The notes: a model not told the origin generated them from the sequence alone. DNA of 64,000 nucleotides from Methylocystis sp. Sn-Cys (GCF_016745395.1 NZ_JAERVJ010000011.1:17644-81643); one strand, 5' to 3'; shown: positions 1 through 8,752, numbered from the stretch's first letter. Translations and numbers: made by a program.

Positions 1-2578
1 TCAGCCCGCCCGCAACCTGCTTCACCTCCCAGGGGCTGTTCGAGCCCTTGGCCTGCTCGATGCGCTTGCGCATGGCGAGCACGTCGATTTTCAGCTTTTG
101 CGGGTCGCGCGGCCGGGTCAGCGCGGCGCGGATCGCCGCCTCGACGCGAGCCGCGAATGCCGCCGGCCCGGCGACGACGCGGGCGCGGGTCAGCGCCATA
201 TGCTCCCATGTCCAGGCCTCTTCCGCCTGGTAAGCCTCGAAGGATTTCAGGCTTACCGCGATCGGCCCCATATTGCCGGAGGGGCGGAGACGAAAATCCG
301 TTTCGTAGAGCGTGCCTTCAGCGGTCGGCGCCGAAATCGCGGTGATGAGGCGCTGGGTGAGGCGGGCGTAATATTGCGCCGTCGAGAGCGAACGCTCGCC
401 CCCGATAGACTCCGCGTGCGGATCGGCCTCGTAGAGCAGCATGAGGTCGAGATCGGAGGCGGCGGTCATTTCGCGCCCGCCGAGCTTGCCCATGGCGACG
501 ACCGCCGCCGCGCCGTTCTCTATGCGGCCATGCGCCTTTTCGAACTCCTTGCAAACCTCTTCGAAGAGGCTGGCAATCAGCGTCTCGGCAAGGCGCGTAT
601 AGGCGGCGCCGGCGTCCGCGACCGAGATCGAGCCGGTCAGCACGCGCACGCCGATGAGAAACTTCTGCTCCTGGCCGAAGATGCGGGCGCGGTCCAGCGC
701 ATCTTCATAGGAGCGCGCCTCGGCGAATTGCGCCGCAAGGCGCTCACGGAGATCGGCGTCGCTCGGCAGAGTGTGGAAGAACGCCGGCTCCATCAAAGCG
801 TCGAGCACGCGAGGCCGCTTCGAGATGGTGGCGGAGAGCTTGGGCGCCGCGCCGGTGATGGCGGCGAGCAGCGTGAGCAGGCGCGGCTGCGAGACGAGCA
901 GCGAGAAAAGCTGCACGCCGGCGGGTAGCTTCTGGATAAGCTTGTCGAAAGCGAGAAAGGCCTGATCGGCATTTTCCGTCGCGGCGAGGGCTTCCAGCAA
1001 TTTTGGCGTGAGTTCGGTCAGGCGTTCGCGCGCGACGGTCGAGCGCGTCGCGGCGTAGCGGCCAAAGTGCCAGCCACGAATAGTTGCGGTCACCATTTTG
1101 GGGTCTTTGTAGCCCATGCGCGCCAGCGTCTCGATCGTCTCGGGATCGTCGTCGTCGCCCGTGAAGACGAGATTGCCGCCGGTGGCGGAAAGCTCGGGCG
1201 CGCTTTCGAAGAGCCGCGCATAATGGCCCTGCACGATGTCGAGCCGCTTCATGAGCGCTTCGGCAAAGTCGTCATAGCCCGCAAATCCCATCATACGGGC
1301 GATATTCTCGACGCCTTCTTTCGTCTCGGGCAGCGTATGTTTCTGCTCGTCGGCGACCATCTGAATGCGATGCTCGACGTCGCGCAGGAAGAGATAGGCT
1401 TCCCGCAAATCGTCGCGCGCCTGCGCTTCCACCCAGCCGCTTTCGACGAGCTGGTCGAGCATGGGCAGCGTCGCGCGGCCGCGCAATCTTTTGTCGCGTC
1501 CGCCGGTGATGAGCTGCTGCGTCTGCGTGAAGAATTCGATCTCGCGAATGCCGCCGCGCCCCAATTTGATATTGTGGCCGATGACGGCGATCTTGCCGTG
1601 GCCTTTATGCGCATGAATCTGCCGCTTGATCGAATGCACGTCGGCGATCGCCGCGAAGTCGAAATATTTGCGCCAGACGAAGGGCGACAGCTCCTGCAAA
1701 AACTGTTCGCCCGCGTAAATGTCACCGGCGACGGGCCGCGCCTTGATATAGGCCGCGCGCTCCCAATTCTGGCCCATGCTTTCGTAATAGGAGAGCGCCG
1801 CCTCCAGCGGAATGGCGATGGGCGTCGCGCCGGGGTCGGGACGCAGGCGCAAATCGGTGCGGAAGACATAGCCGTCGCTCGTGCGCTCGCTCATGATCTT
1901 CACGATGCGCTTGGTGAGCTTCACGAAGAGATCGACGTCTTCGGAAGGGTCGGTGAGGCGGGCGCGGGAACGGTCGAAAAAGACGATGAGGTCGATGTCG
2001 GAGGAGTAGTTCAGCTCATAGGCGCCGCCCTTGCCCATGCCGAGGAAAATCCACCCAGAGGCGCGTTCGGGATCGCGCTGGTCGGCGAGCTCGAGCTTGC
2101 CTGCGTGCTGGGCTTGGCGCAGCGTGAAACGAATGGCGGCGGAAAGCATGGCGTCGGCGATGCGGGTGAGGGCCTCCGTCGCCTGCAAAGTGTCCCAGGC
2201 TTTGGAGAGATCGGCGAGCGCGATGACGAGCGCCGCTTCCTGCTTGATGAGCCGCAAACGGCGCATGATCTCGGCTTCGTCGTCCGTCTCCAGCGCGCGA
2301 GCCTCTCCGATAAGCCCGTCGACGCGCGTCTGCGGATCGGCCGCGAGCGCCGTCGTCAGACGCGCCGGGTCGCGCGCCGCAAGATCGGTGAGATAGGGTG
2401 AGGAGCCGAGGACGCCGAAGAGCAGGTCGCGCGCCTTGGGGTGTGCGGCGAGGAAGGACGCGAGCGGGCCCTTATCTTTCTCCAACACGCGATCGAGCGC
2501 CTTTTGCGCTCTTTCGGCGTCGGCGGGGGAGATGATGATTTTCGCACGGGAGAGCAGGGCGTCGGCGTCGAGCGTCAA
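1..2578 (-). CDS. glnE: Bifunctional glutamine synthetase adenylyltransferase/deadenylase, C-terminus cut by window edge
   Basis: GlnE adds AMP to and removes it from glutamine synthetase, under control of PII. About 859 residues are visible and roughly 120 of the usual ~980 lie beyond position 1; the reading frame is open at the edge and ends in the family-typical SPWEVKQVAGG. Two nucleotidyltransferase cores are seen, SSDIDLIVFFD near residue 190 (deadenylase half) and ASDLDLMLLYEAD near residue 705 (adenylylase half). The start is the TTG at 2576-2578: an in-frame TAG lies four codons upstream and I see no earlier start. Its target glnA lies 8 kb away in this window. The long plus-strand open frames across this interval are antisense shadows. 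Confidence 0.93.
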   Translation of the reverse strand, partial: MTLDADALLSRAKIIISPADAERAQKALDRVLEKDKGPLASFLAAHPKARDLLFGVLGSSPYLTDLAARDPARLTTALAADPQTRVDGLIGEARALETDDEAEIMRRLRLIKQEAALVIALADLSKAWDTLQATEALTRIADAMLSAAIRFTLRQAQHAGKLELADQRDPERASGWIFLGMGKGGAYELNYSSDIDLIVFFDRSRARLTDPSEDVDLFVKLTKRIVKIMSERTSDGYVFRTDLRLRPDPGATPIAIPLEAALSYYESMGQNWERAAYIKARPVAGDIYAGEQFLQELSPFVWRKYFDFAAIADVHSIKRQIHAHKGHGKIAVIGHNIKLGRGGIREIEFFTQTQQLITGGRDKRLRGRATLPMLDQLVESGWVEAQARDDLREAYLFLRDVEHRIQMVADEQKHTLPETKEGVENIARMMGFAGYDDFAEALMKRLDIVQGHYARLFESAPELSATGGNLVFTGDDDDPETIETLARMGYKDPKMVTATIRGWHFGRYAATRSTVARERLTELTPKLLEALAATENADQAFLAFDKLIQKLPAGVQLFSLLVSQPRLLTLLAAITGAAPKLSATISKRPRVLDALMEPAFFHTLPSDADLRERLAAQFAEARSYEDALDRARIFGQEQKFLIGVRVLTGSISVADAGAAYTRLAETLIASLFEEVCKEFEKAHGRIENGAAAVVAMGKLGGREMTAASDLDLMLLYEADPHAESIGGERSLSTAQYYARLTQRLITAISAPTAEGTLYETDFRLRPSGNMGPIAVSLKSFEAYQAEEAWTWEHMALTRARVVAGPAAFAARVEAAIRAALTRPRDPQKLKIDVLAMRKRIEQAKGSNSPWEVKQVAGGL

Positions 2579-2665
2579 GGCTGTCCTCTAGTTTTTGTAT
2601 CAGCGCGGCATCGCCATCCGCGCTAATCCCTCCTCTTAACACGCGAAAGCGGGGTCGGAACCCAC

Positions 2666-2721
2666 GGACCGCGAGCCTTCAGGCTCGCATATCGCAGAGC
2701 GAGCCTGAAGGCTCGCGGTCC
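2666..2721. repeat. Palindromic intergenic repeat (GAGCCTTCAGGCTCG family)
   Basis: Two facing arms read ggaccgcgagccttcaggct and its complement, so the whole unit is one long imperfect palindrome. Related units lie at 53171-53222 and 56052-56105. It sits just upstream of glnE. Confidence 0.8.
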
Positions 2722-2780
2722 AGGGCGCCCGGCGATCCGGCGATCGGCTGCTTATGATCCCCAAACGCGGGGCTCTCCCC

Positions 2781-2800
2781 TTCTCCCGCTTGCGGGAGAA
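2781..2800. repeat. Short CTCCCGC/GCGGGAG palindrome
   Basis: A 9-bp perfect stem, ttctcccgc against gcgggagaa, with a 2-base loop. Similar units border both copies of the large inverted element (2880-2911, 3498-3524, 3558-3590) and lie at 56863-56903. Confidence 0.7.
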
Positions 2801-2855
2801 GGTGGCCCTCGCGTCAGCGAGGGTCGGATGAGGGCCCACTGTTTATCGTTCCCGC

Positions 2856-3599
2856 TCATCCCCCAAGCCCCTCACCCACCCTCTCCCCGCGCTGTGCGCG
2901 GGGAGAGGGGCAGAGCGCGGCCGTCGCAAAGAATTTCGCCCCCTAATTTATCCCCACCCTCAAAAACCGCCTTATCCTTCCCCCGCCTCGTCAACTTGCA
3001 GGGGCGTCGTCAGGGTCGGCGGCGTCGGCGGGGTCGGTTAAGCGCGGGACGCGACCCTCGTTCCGTGCGGGACTCCGGCGCCGCCCGCCGGGTCTCTCCT
3101 TCGTGGGGAGATTGCGTGGAGAAATCCACGCAAAGGCTGGGCATAGTTTTCGCGCCCGCGACACGCGGCCCGAGTACCGAAAGGGAAAGCGCCGGCGGGC
3201 CGGAGGCGGCGCATGTCGAGGCCCTTGCGACGCGCTCGGGAGGTTCAAACCTCCCGGGAAAGAAGCAGGCGCCGTCTGGCGGCTGCGCCGGACGGAGGAA
3301 CCGCCACGAGATGGCGCTACTTCGGCCCGGAAAGGTGCGCGCGAATAAAGACCGCAGCCGGGACGCTCTGGCCCCGATGCGCTTATTTTTCACGCTACCG
3401 GCCGAACGGGGCCGGGGCGTCCCGGCTTCCTGTATCGCCTCGCGTCGGAAATCGGCGGCGGGATTTGTGGCGCTGCATTGCCCCCTCCCCAACCCTCCCC
3501 CGCTTCGCGGGAGAGGGGGTAGATTGTGGCCTTCATTGAGAATGCTGATCGCGAGTGTCCCCTCTCCCGCTTTAGCGGGGGAGGGACAGGGAGGGGGCG
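2856..3599 (+). repeat. Copy A of a ~740 bp inverted dispersed element
   Basis: This interval matches the reverse complement of 33235-33973 end to end. The flanks (2856-2990 and 3480-3599) match more loosely and contain CTCCCGC-type palindromes. The core, about 2995-3480, differs at only around ten positions by eye. No transposase, terminal inverted repeat or obvious target duplication is seen. Open frames inside it are Arg/Pro/Ala-rich on both strands and look spurious. The plus orientation given here is the strand on which the hairpins pair best. Confidence 0.9.
2995..3480 (+). ncRNA. Candidate structured RNA core of copy A
   Basis: Hairpins seen on the plus strand: 3112-3120 with 3125-3133 (9 bp, GAAA tetraloop); 3237-3244 with 3249-3256 (8 bp, 4-base loop); 3272-3281 with 3286-3295 (10 bp including one U-G); 3357-3376 with 3407-3426 (20 bp, including U-G pairs at 3367 and 3369). 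On the minus strand the wobble positions become A-C mismatches. Copy B changes 3372 and 3373 from C to T, which keeps both pairs as U-G. I see no match to RNase P RNA, tmRNA, 6S or SRP RNA. A transcribed RNA is an inference; no promoter has been identified. Confidence 0.4.
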
Positions 3600-3701
3600 T
3601 TTCAGTGATGTGAAGGAAGGATGCACGTGGTCACACCCGCCAGCGCCCCACACGCAATTTGCGATAAGGTTGCGCTCGAGATTTTTGTTTAGGACGCCCC
3701 A

Positions 3702-4550
3702 ATGTCGAAAAAGAATATCGCCGCCCATCTTTCCCGCATCGCCGACGCGCTCGAGCGCCTCGCGCCGCCCGCGCCATCGGCGCCGGATTTCTCGGCCGCC
3801 GAAGCCTTTGTCTGGCGCGCGGCGGGCTCGGTCTTCCATCCGGTGGAGCGGATCAACCGCGTGAGCCTTGGCCTGCTCGAGGGGATCAACCTTCAGCGCG
3901 ATATTCTCTTTTCCAACACCGCGCGTTTCGCCCAGGGCCTGCCCGCCAATAACGCGCTGCTCTGGGGCGCGCGCGGCATGGGCAAATCCTCGCTCGTCAA
4001 GGCCGTGCATGGCGCGCTGGCGGGGGAGGGGCGGCTCAAGCTCGTCGAAATCCATCGCGAGGACATCGAGGCTCTGCCCGATCTGCTCGGCGCCCTCGCC
4101 GGCGCGCCCTACCAGTTCATCGTCTTTTGCGACGATCTCTCCTTCGACGGGCCGGAGACGAGCTACAAGGCGCTCAAAAGCGCGCTGGAGGGCGGCGTCG
4201 AAGGGCGCCCTGGCAATGTCCTCTTCTACGCGACGTCGAACCGGCGCCATCTCATGCCGCGCGACATGATGGAAAATGAAAGCGCCAACGCCATCCACGG
4301 CAAGGAGGCGGTGGAGGAGAAGGTCTCGCTCTCCGACCGTTTCGGTCTTTGGATCGGTTTCCACAACTGCAATCAGGATGATTACCTCGCGATGGTCTTC
4401 GGCTACGCCCGCCATTATGGGCTGGAGGCGCCGGAGGCCGATATACGCGCGCAGGCGCTGGAATGGGCGATGACTCGCGGCGCGCGCTCGGGCCGCGTGG
4501 CGTGGCAATTCGTGACCGACCTTGCCGGGCGGTTGGGGAAGACGCTGTAG
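3702..4550 (+). CDS. DUF815 family P-loop ATPase
   Basis: A 282-residue AAA+-like protein of the DUF815 family. The N-terminal ~60 residues are Ala/Pro-rich. The Walker A motif GARGMGKS spans residues 89-96, and the acidic stretch IVFCDDLSF around residue 145 serves as Walker B. The length is normal for the family, whose cellular role is not established. The ATG follows the dispersed repeat closely. The next gene starts at the base after the stop codon, so the two are probably cotranscribed. Confidence 0.85.
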   Translation: MSKKNIAAHLSRIADALERLAPPAPSAPDFSAAEAFVWRAAGSVFHPVERINRVSLGLLEGINLQRDILFSNTARFAQGLPANNALLWGARGMGKSSLVKAVHGALAGEGRLKLVEIHREDIEALPDLLGALAGAPYQFIVFCDDLSFDGPETSYKALKSALEGGVEGRPGNVLFYATSNRRHLMPRDMMENESANAIHGKEAVEEKVSLSDRFGLWIGFHNCNQDDYLAMVFGYARHYGLEAPEADIRAQALEWAMTRGARSGRVAWQFVTDLAGRLGKTL

Positions 4551-4880
4551 ATGAGACGGACGGCTCTCCTCATCGCCGCGCTGGCGATCGCTCTGCTCCT
4601 GCTTTGGCTGTTTGCGCCGAGGCCGGAGGAGGAGGCGGGCCGGCGCATCGAGGGCCGCGCCAAAATCGAACTGATTGAAGCCTGCAATCAGGCGGCCGCC
4701 GATACCGGGCGCGCCATTCGCTTCACCACTGCCGATGTCGTCGCGCCCGCTAAGGAAGCGGTCGAGACGGCGAGCGGCGTGGCGCTGCTCGCCGCGATCC
4801 TGCAAGCGCGCCGCGCGGGCCAGCTCTGCGCCTGGGACGGGATCGACCCGGCGACGATCACGGCGGAGGCATCGAGATGA
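4551..4880 (+). CDS. Hypothetical single-pass membrane protein
   Basis: A 109-residue protein whose residues 5-21 form one hydrophobic N-terminal helix, followed by a charged periplasmic or lumenal part with two cysteines (CNQAA and LCAWDG). I do not recognise a family. The ATG directly abuts the stop codon of the DUF815 ATPase gene, which suggests translational coupling and a linked role. Confidence 0.65.
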   Translation: MRRTALLIAALAIALLLLWLFAPRPEEEAGRRIEGRAKIELIEACNQAAADTGRAIRFTTADVVAPAKEAVETASGVALLAAILQARRAGQLCAWDGIDPATITAEASR

Positions 4881-4904
4881 AATCCGGCGCGCCGACACAG
4901 CGTC

Positions 4905-5034
4905 CGAGGCGGTCTCGCTTGCTCCTCAGGAAGACGCCTAAGTGTTTGGCGCAGATGCAAAATCCCCTCATGCGGAGGAGCCTGCGCAGCAGGCGTCTCG
5001 GAGCACGAGGGGCGTCGCAACGCCGCTTTGTCAG
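4905..5034. repeat. Dispersed palindromic repeat (CTCGTCCTTCGAGACG / GGCCTAAGTGTTTGG family)
   Basis: Contains the central ctaagtgtttggcgcagatg block flanked by facing arms ending in cgtctcggagcacgaggggc. Closely related units lie at 34524-34668 and 53235-53391, with shorter pieces at 34725-34784, 35169-35224 and 59955-59985. This copy has decayed on its left arm. Confidence 0.85.
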
Positions 5035-5044
5035 CAGAACCGCC

Positions 5045-5506
5045 TCAGGGCGCCGGATGCGAGTGGCCTTCGCCCTCCTTGGGCTCGGGGATCAGCGAGC
5101 CTTTGCCGTCCGGCAGGGCGGCGGGCAGCAGCTCGAAATTCAGCAGCACGACCGGCGTCTTGCCGACATTCGACGACTCATGGGTCTGGGCGCCGGTCTC
5201 GGTGAAGCAGTCGCCTGCTTTGTAGACGGTGGTCTTGCCGCCGATGGCGTAGGCCATTTCGCCAGAGACCATGCAGCGGATGCCCGGCCCGACATGGTGG
5301 TGGGCGTGCATATAGCCGGTTTCGTCCATGGTGACCTGCGTCACGCGGATTTTGTATTTGCCGGTGAGCTCGGAGAGATGGCCGAGGTCGGCGAGCTCCG
5401 CCAGAGCCTTGGCGTGGAAGCCCTTGAGATCGACGCCATCGGCGCGAGCGGCGCCGGCGAAGGAGAGGCAGAAGAGGGCGAGGCAGGCTGCAAGCTTATT
5501 CGACAT
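5045..5506 (-). CDS. Secreted cupin-domain protein
   Basis: A 153-residue protein with an N-terminal signal peptide ending near ARADG, followed by a single cupin barrel. The metal-binding histidines are in YMHAHHHVGPG, followed by GEMAYAIGG and a later ETGAQTHESSN. A C-terminal tail with HSHPAP adds more histidines. The start chosen is the ATG at 5506; the longer frame lacks a signal peptide. The substrate is unknown. The gene stands alone, converging on the DUF815 pair through a repeat. Confidence 0.75.
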   Translation of the reverse strand: MSNKLAACLALFCLSFAGAARADGVDLKGFHAKALAELADLGHLSELTGKYKIRVTQVTMDETGYMHAHHHVGPGIRCMVSGEMAYAIGGKTTVYKAGDCFTETGAQTHESSNVGKTPVVLLNFELLPAALPDGKGSLIPEPKEGEGHSHPAP

Positions 5507-5646
5507 GGCGCTTCCTTTATTTCTGGCCCGCCAGTCTATCGGAGCCCGGGCGCCCAGCAAGCGACCTTGTCGCTTTGCGCCGGCGCCAGGGGAGGCCCGC
5601 GCCGCCCCCCTTCACTCTCGCGGCCTGCTGGCCTAAGAGAAGCGCC

Positions 5647-6525
5647 ATGCGCGACACGCCCGAGCTCACCTCCGCCGCCGACATGCTTGCCGATTTGCGC
5701 GGCGAGATCGACCGCATCGATCTCGATATGCATCGGCTGCTGATGGCGCGCGGCGAGATCATCGACCGACTGATCGCTGCCAAGCGCGCTCAGGGCGGCG
5801 GCTGCGCCTTCCGGCCGGATCGCGAGGCGCAGATGATGCGCGCGCTGGTCGAGCGTCACCATGGCCTGCTGCCGCTCGACGCGGTCGAGGGTATCTGGCG
5901 CGTCATCGTCTCGACCTTCACTTATGTGCAGGCGAATTATTCCGTGCATGCCGACGACTCGGGCGGCGACGCGCAGATGCGCGACAGCGCTCGCTTTCAC
6001 TTCGGCTTCACCGTGCCTTATGTGGCCCATCACGGCGCTCGCGCGGTGATCGACGCGGTTGCGGCCTCGCGCGGCGATCTCGGCATGTTGCGCGCAGCCG
6101 GCGCCCTGGAGGAGGGCGCCTGGTGGATGCGGCTCATCGGCGAGCGCGCGCCCAAGATCATCGCGCGGCTGCCTTTCGTCGAACGCCCCGATCATCCGGC
6201 GGGTCTGCCCGTCTTCATCGTGGCGCGGCTCGCCGCGGACGCCGCGTCGCGCGACATTCTTCTGCACGCAATCAATTTGCCGCATTGGACGCACGCCATC
6301 CCCGCCGTCGTCTCGGCGCTAGAGGGCGAAATCCTCGCCAGCGCGCCCCATGCCGGCGGCCTGTCGCTCATGGTGGCCGCCCCGGGCCGCGTCGAGGCCG
6401 CGCGCTTTGCGCAGGAGTTGGCGGGGGCGGGCGTGGCCGACGCCGTCGTGGAGCCCATCGGCAGCCACGCCGAAAGATACGAACTCAGCGAAGCGCGCAG
6501 CGGCGTCTTTGCGCCCAGGAGCTAA
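5647..6525 (+). CDS. Chorismate mutase with a long C-terminal domain
   Basis: Residues ~10-95 are an AroQ-type chorismate mutase (LRGEIDRIDLDMHRLLMARG, then KRAQ...RPDRE...), which converts chorismate to prephenate. About 190 more residues follow that I cannot assign firmly; the pattern of short beta/alpha units is compatible with a degenerate prephenate dehydratase or ACT-like region. The start at 5647 has an AAGAGAAG ribosome-binding site. hisC begins 3 bases after the stop and tyrA overlaps hisC, which places the protein in tyrosine/phenylalanine synthesis. Confidence 0.82.
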   Translation: MRDTPELTSAADMLADLRGEIDRIDLDMHRLLMARGEIIDRLIAAKRAQGGGCAFRPDREAQMMRALVERHHGLLPLDAVEGIWRVIVSTFTYVQANYSVHADDSGGDAQMRDSARFHFGFTVPYVAHHGARAVIDAVAASRGDLGMLRAAGALEEGAWWMRLIGERAPKIIARLPFVERPDHPAGLPVFIVARLAADAASRDILLHAINLPHWTHAIPAVVSALEGEILASAPHAGGLSLMVAAPGRVEAARFAQELAGAGVADAVVEPIGSHAERYELSEARSGVFAPRS

Positions 6526-6528
6526 GCC

Positions 6529-7641
6529 ATGACGCGTCCCATCCCTCGCCCCGGCGTCCTCGATATCGACGCCTATGTGCCCGGCAAGGCCGGCGCGCCC
6601 GGCGCAGGCCGCGTTTTCAAGCTCTCGGCCAATGAAACGCCGCTCGGCCCGTCGCCGGCGGCCGTGCAGGCGCTGCGCGACATGGCGCATCAGATCGCCA
6701 TCTATCCGGAAGGCTCGTCGGCGGCGCTGCGCGAGGCGGTCGGCGCCCGCTATGGGCTCGATCCTGCGCGCATCATCATGGGGGCGGGCTCCGACAATAT
6801 TCTTGAGCTGCTGGCGCTCGCCTATATCGGGCCGGGCGACGAGGGCCTCTACAGCCAATATGGCTTCCTGGAATATAAAATCGTGACGCTCGCCGCCGGC
6901 GGCGTCCCCGTCGTCGCGCCCGAGACCGATTACACGGCGAATGTCGACGCCATATTGGAGCGCGTGACCCAGAAGACGAAGATTGTCTTCCTGGCCAACC
7001 CGAACAATCCCACCGGCAGCTATCTTCCGGCCGCGGAGGTCGAGCGGCTCGCCAAGGGCCTGCCGGCGCGCACGCTTCTCGTGCTCGACGCGGCCTACGC
7101 CGAATATGTGACTCGCGCCGATTACGAAGCGGGGATCGCGCTCGTCGACGCCCATGAGAATGTCGTCATGACGCGCACTTTCTCGAAGATCTATGGTCTG
7201 GCGGGCGTGCGGCTCGGCTGGGGCTATGGGCCGGCGCATGTGATCGATTCGCTCAATCGCATCCGTTCGCCGTTCAACGTGTCGAGCGCGGCCTCGATCG
7301 CGGGCGTCGCCGCGGTGCAGGACACGGCGCATGTCGCGGCGGCCGTTGCGCACAACCAGAAATGGCTGCCCTGGCTTACGCGGGAAATTTCGAGCCTCGG
7401 GCTCGAGGTTTTGCCGAGCGTCGGCAATTTCATCGCCATCCGTTTCCCGCAAACGCCGGGCCGCACGGCCGCCGACGCCGATCGGTTCCTGACAGCGCGG
7501 GGCCTCGTGCTGCGCGCCATCGGCGCCTATGGCATGGGCGAATTTCTGCGCCTGACCATCGGCTCGCAGGAGGCCAATGAAGCGGTGGTCGCCGCGCTCG
7601 GCGATTTCATGTCGGACAGGAAAGCGGCGGCCAATGGCTGA
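6529..7641 (+). CDS. hisC: Histidinol-phosphate (aromatic) aminotransferase
   Basis: A 370-residue fold-type I PLP aminotransferase. The conserved N-terminal LSANETPLGPSP, the cofactor region ANPNNPTG and the PLP lysine in RTFSKIYGLAG (Lys220) are all present. Length is normal for HisC. Its place between chorismate mutase and prephenate dehydrogenase suggests it also transaminates prephenate or 4-hydroxyphenylpyruvate, as broad-specificity HisC enzymes do. The stop codon overlaps the tyrA start. Confidence 0.92.
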   Translation: MTRPIPRPGVLDIDAYVPGKAGAPGAGRVFKLSANETPLGPSPAAVQALRDMAHQIAIYPEGSSAALREAVGARYGLDPARIIMGAGSDNILELLALAYIGPGDEGLYSQYGFLEYKIVTLAAGGVPVVAPETDYTANVDAILERVTQKTKIVFLANPNNPTGSYLPAAEVERLAKGLPARTLLVLDAAYAEYVTRADYEAGIALVDAHENVVMTRTFSKIYGLAGVRLGWGYGPAHVIDSLNRIRSPFNVSSAASIAGVAAVQDTAHVAAAVAHNQKWLPWLTREISSLGLEVLPSVGNFIAIRFPQTPGRTAADADRFLTARGLVLRAIGAYGMGEFLRLTIGSQEANEAVVAALGDFMSDRKAAANG

Positions 7642-8545
7642 GCCGATCTTCGACAGGCTGGCGATCGTCGGCGCGGGCCTCATCGGCTCGTCCATCGCCC
7701 GGGCGGCCCGTGACTATGGGGCGGCAGGCGAGATCGCAATTGTCGACGCCTCGCAGCAGGTCATGGCGCGCGTGCGCGAATTGGGCATTGCGGACGACGC
7801 AGGCGGCGATGTGGCGCAGGCTCTGAAGGGCGCCGATCTCATCATTATCTGCACGCCGGTCGGCGTCTGCGGCGTGGTCGCGCAAGCAATCGCGCCCCAT
7901 CTCGAAAAAGGCGCCATTCTCTCCGACGTCGGGTCGGTGAAAGGCGCGGTTGTGGCGCAGATTGCGCCCCATGTGCCGGCGGGGGTTCATTTCATCCCCG
8001 CGCATCCGCTCGCCGGCACCGAATTCTCGGGCCCCGACGCGGGCTTTGCGACGCTGTTCCAGAATCGCTGGTCCATCCTCACGCCGCTCGAAGGCGCAGA
8101 CGCCTCTGCGGTGGCGCGGCTCGCGAATTTCTGGACGCGAATCGGCGCGAAAGTCGAATCGATGAGCCCCGAGCATCACGACAAGGTGCTGGCGCTCACG
8201 AGCCATCTGCCGCATCTCATCGCCTACAACATCGTCGGCACGGCGGATGATTTCGGTGAGCAGACGCGCTCGGAGGTCATTAAATTTTCGGCCTCGGGCT
8301 TTCGTGATTTTACCCGCATCGCCGCCTCCGACCCCACCATGTGGCGTGATATTTTCCTCAATAATCGCGAGGCGGTCCTCGAAATGCTCGGACGCTTCAA
8401 CGAGGACTTGAGTGCGCTTCAACGCATGATTCGCCGCGGCGACGGCGAGGGACTCTTCGACTTCTTCACCCGCACGCGCGCTATTCGCCGTTCGATCGTC
8501 GAGCAGGGACAAGACACGTCCGCGCCGGATTTCGGCAGGAGATAA
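7634..8545 (+). CDS. tyrA: Prephenate/arogenate dehydrogenase
   Basis: A 303-residue NAD(P)-dependent dehydrogenase. The N-terminal Rossmann motif is VGAGLIGSS, followed by ICTPVG, SDVGSVKG, HPLAGTEFSGP and LTSHLPHLIAYN, all typical of TyrA. It makes 4-hydroxyphenylpyruvate or tyrosine. The ATG at 7634 lies inside the last codons of hisC (8-bp overlap), so the genes are translationally coupled. Substrate preference (prephenate or arogenate) cannot be read from sequence. Confidence 0.9.
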   Translation: MAEPIFDRLAIVGAGLIGSSIARAARDYGAAGEIAIVDASQQVMARVRELGIADDAGGDVAQALKGADLIIICTPVGVCGVVAQAIAPHLEKGAILSDVGSVKGAVVAQIAPHVPAGVHFIPAHPLAGTEFSGPDAGFATLFQNRWSILTPLEGADASAVARLANFWTRIGAKVESMSPEHHDKVLALTSHLPHLIAYNIVGTADDFGEQTRSEVIKFSASGFRDFTRIAASDPTMWRDIFLNNREAVLEMLGRFNEDLSALQRMIRRGDGEGLFDFFTRTRAIRRSIVEQGQDTSAPDFGRR

Positions 8546-8600
8546 TCAAAACCAAAACACAACTTAGACGAATTTAGCTTCGCCTCGAGCATTGACTGTG

Positions 8601-8620
8601 CTAGAGTGATTTTATTCTAG
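8601..8620. promoter_or_regulatory. Inverted repeat CTAGA-N10-TCTAG upstream of a regulator gene
   Basis: Perfect 5-bp arms at 8601-8605 and 8616-8620, with a TTGACT element at 8592-8597 just before them. The 8546-8752 gap is AT-rich for this genome, so this is the likely promoter/operator of the regulator starting at 8753. Confidence 0.35.
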
Positions 8621-8752
8621 CAGCGCGTTTTCGGTCCGCATCGAAAAATGTAGACGCCAGAAATCGCGAATTTTTCAAGAATGAAGCGCGCTTGTCGCAG
8701 AAGACTTATGAGCTTTTGCGGGTGGCGTTCTAAGACGTTCAAGGACGTCGAC

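Noticed and set aside
98..928. 276-residue open frame on the plus strand
   Set aside because: Antisense to glnE, whose minus frame carries the conserved catalytic motifs.
2991..3248. 85-residue protein repeated at 33584-33973
   Set aside because: Conservation is at DNA level in both frames and on both strands, with Arg/Pro/Ala composition; better explained by the repeat element.
2995..3480. RNase P RNA, tmRNA, 6S RNA or SRP RNA in the inverted element
   Set aside because: I do not see the conserved blocks of these RNAs, and a near-identical second copy argues against a single-copy housekeeping RNA.
3390..4898. 502-residue minus-strand open frame
   Set aside because: It is opposite the DUF815 ATPase and the repeat, with an Arg/Gly/Glu-rich composition typical of GC-rich antisense frames.
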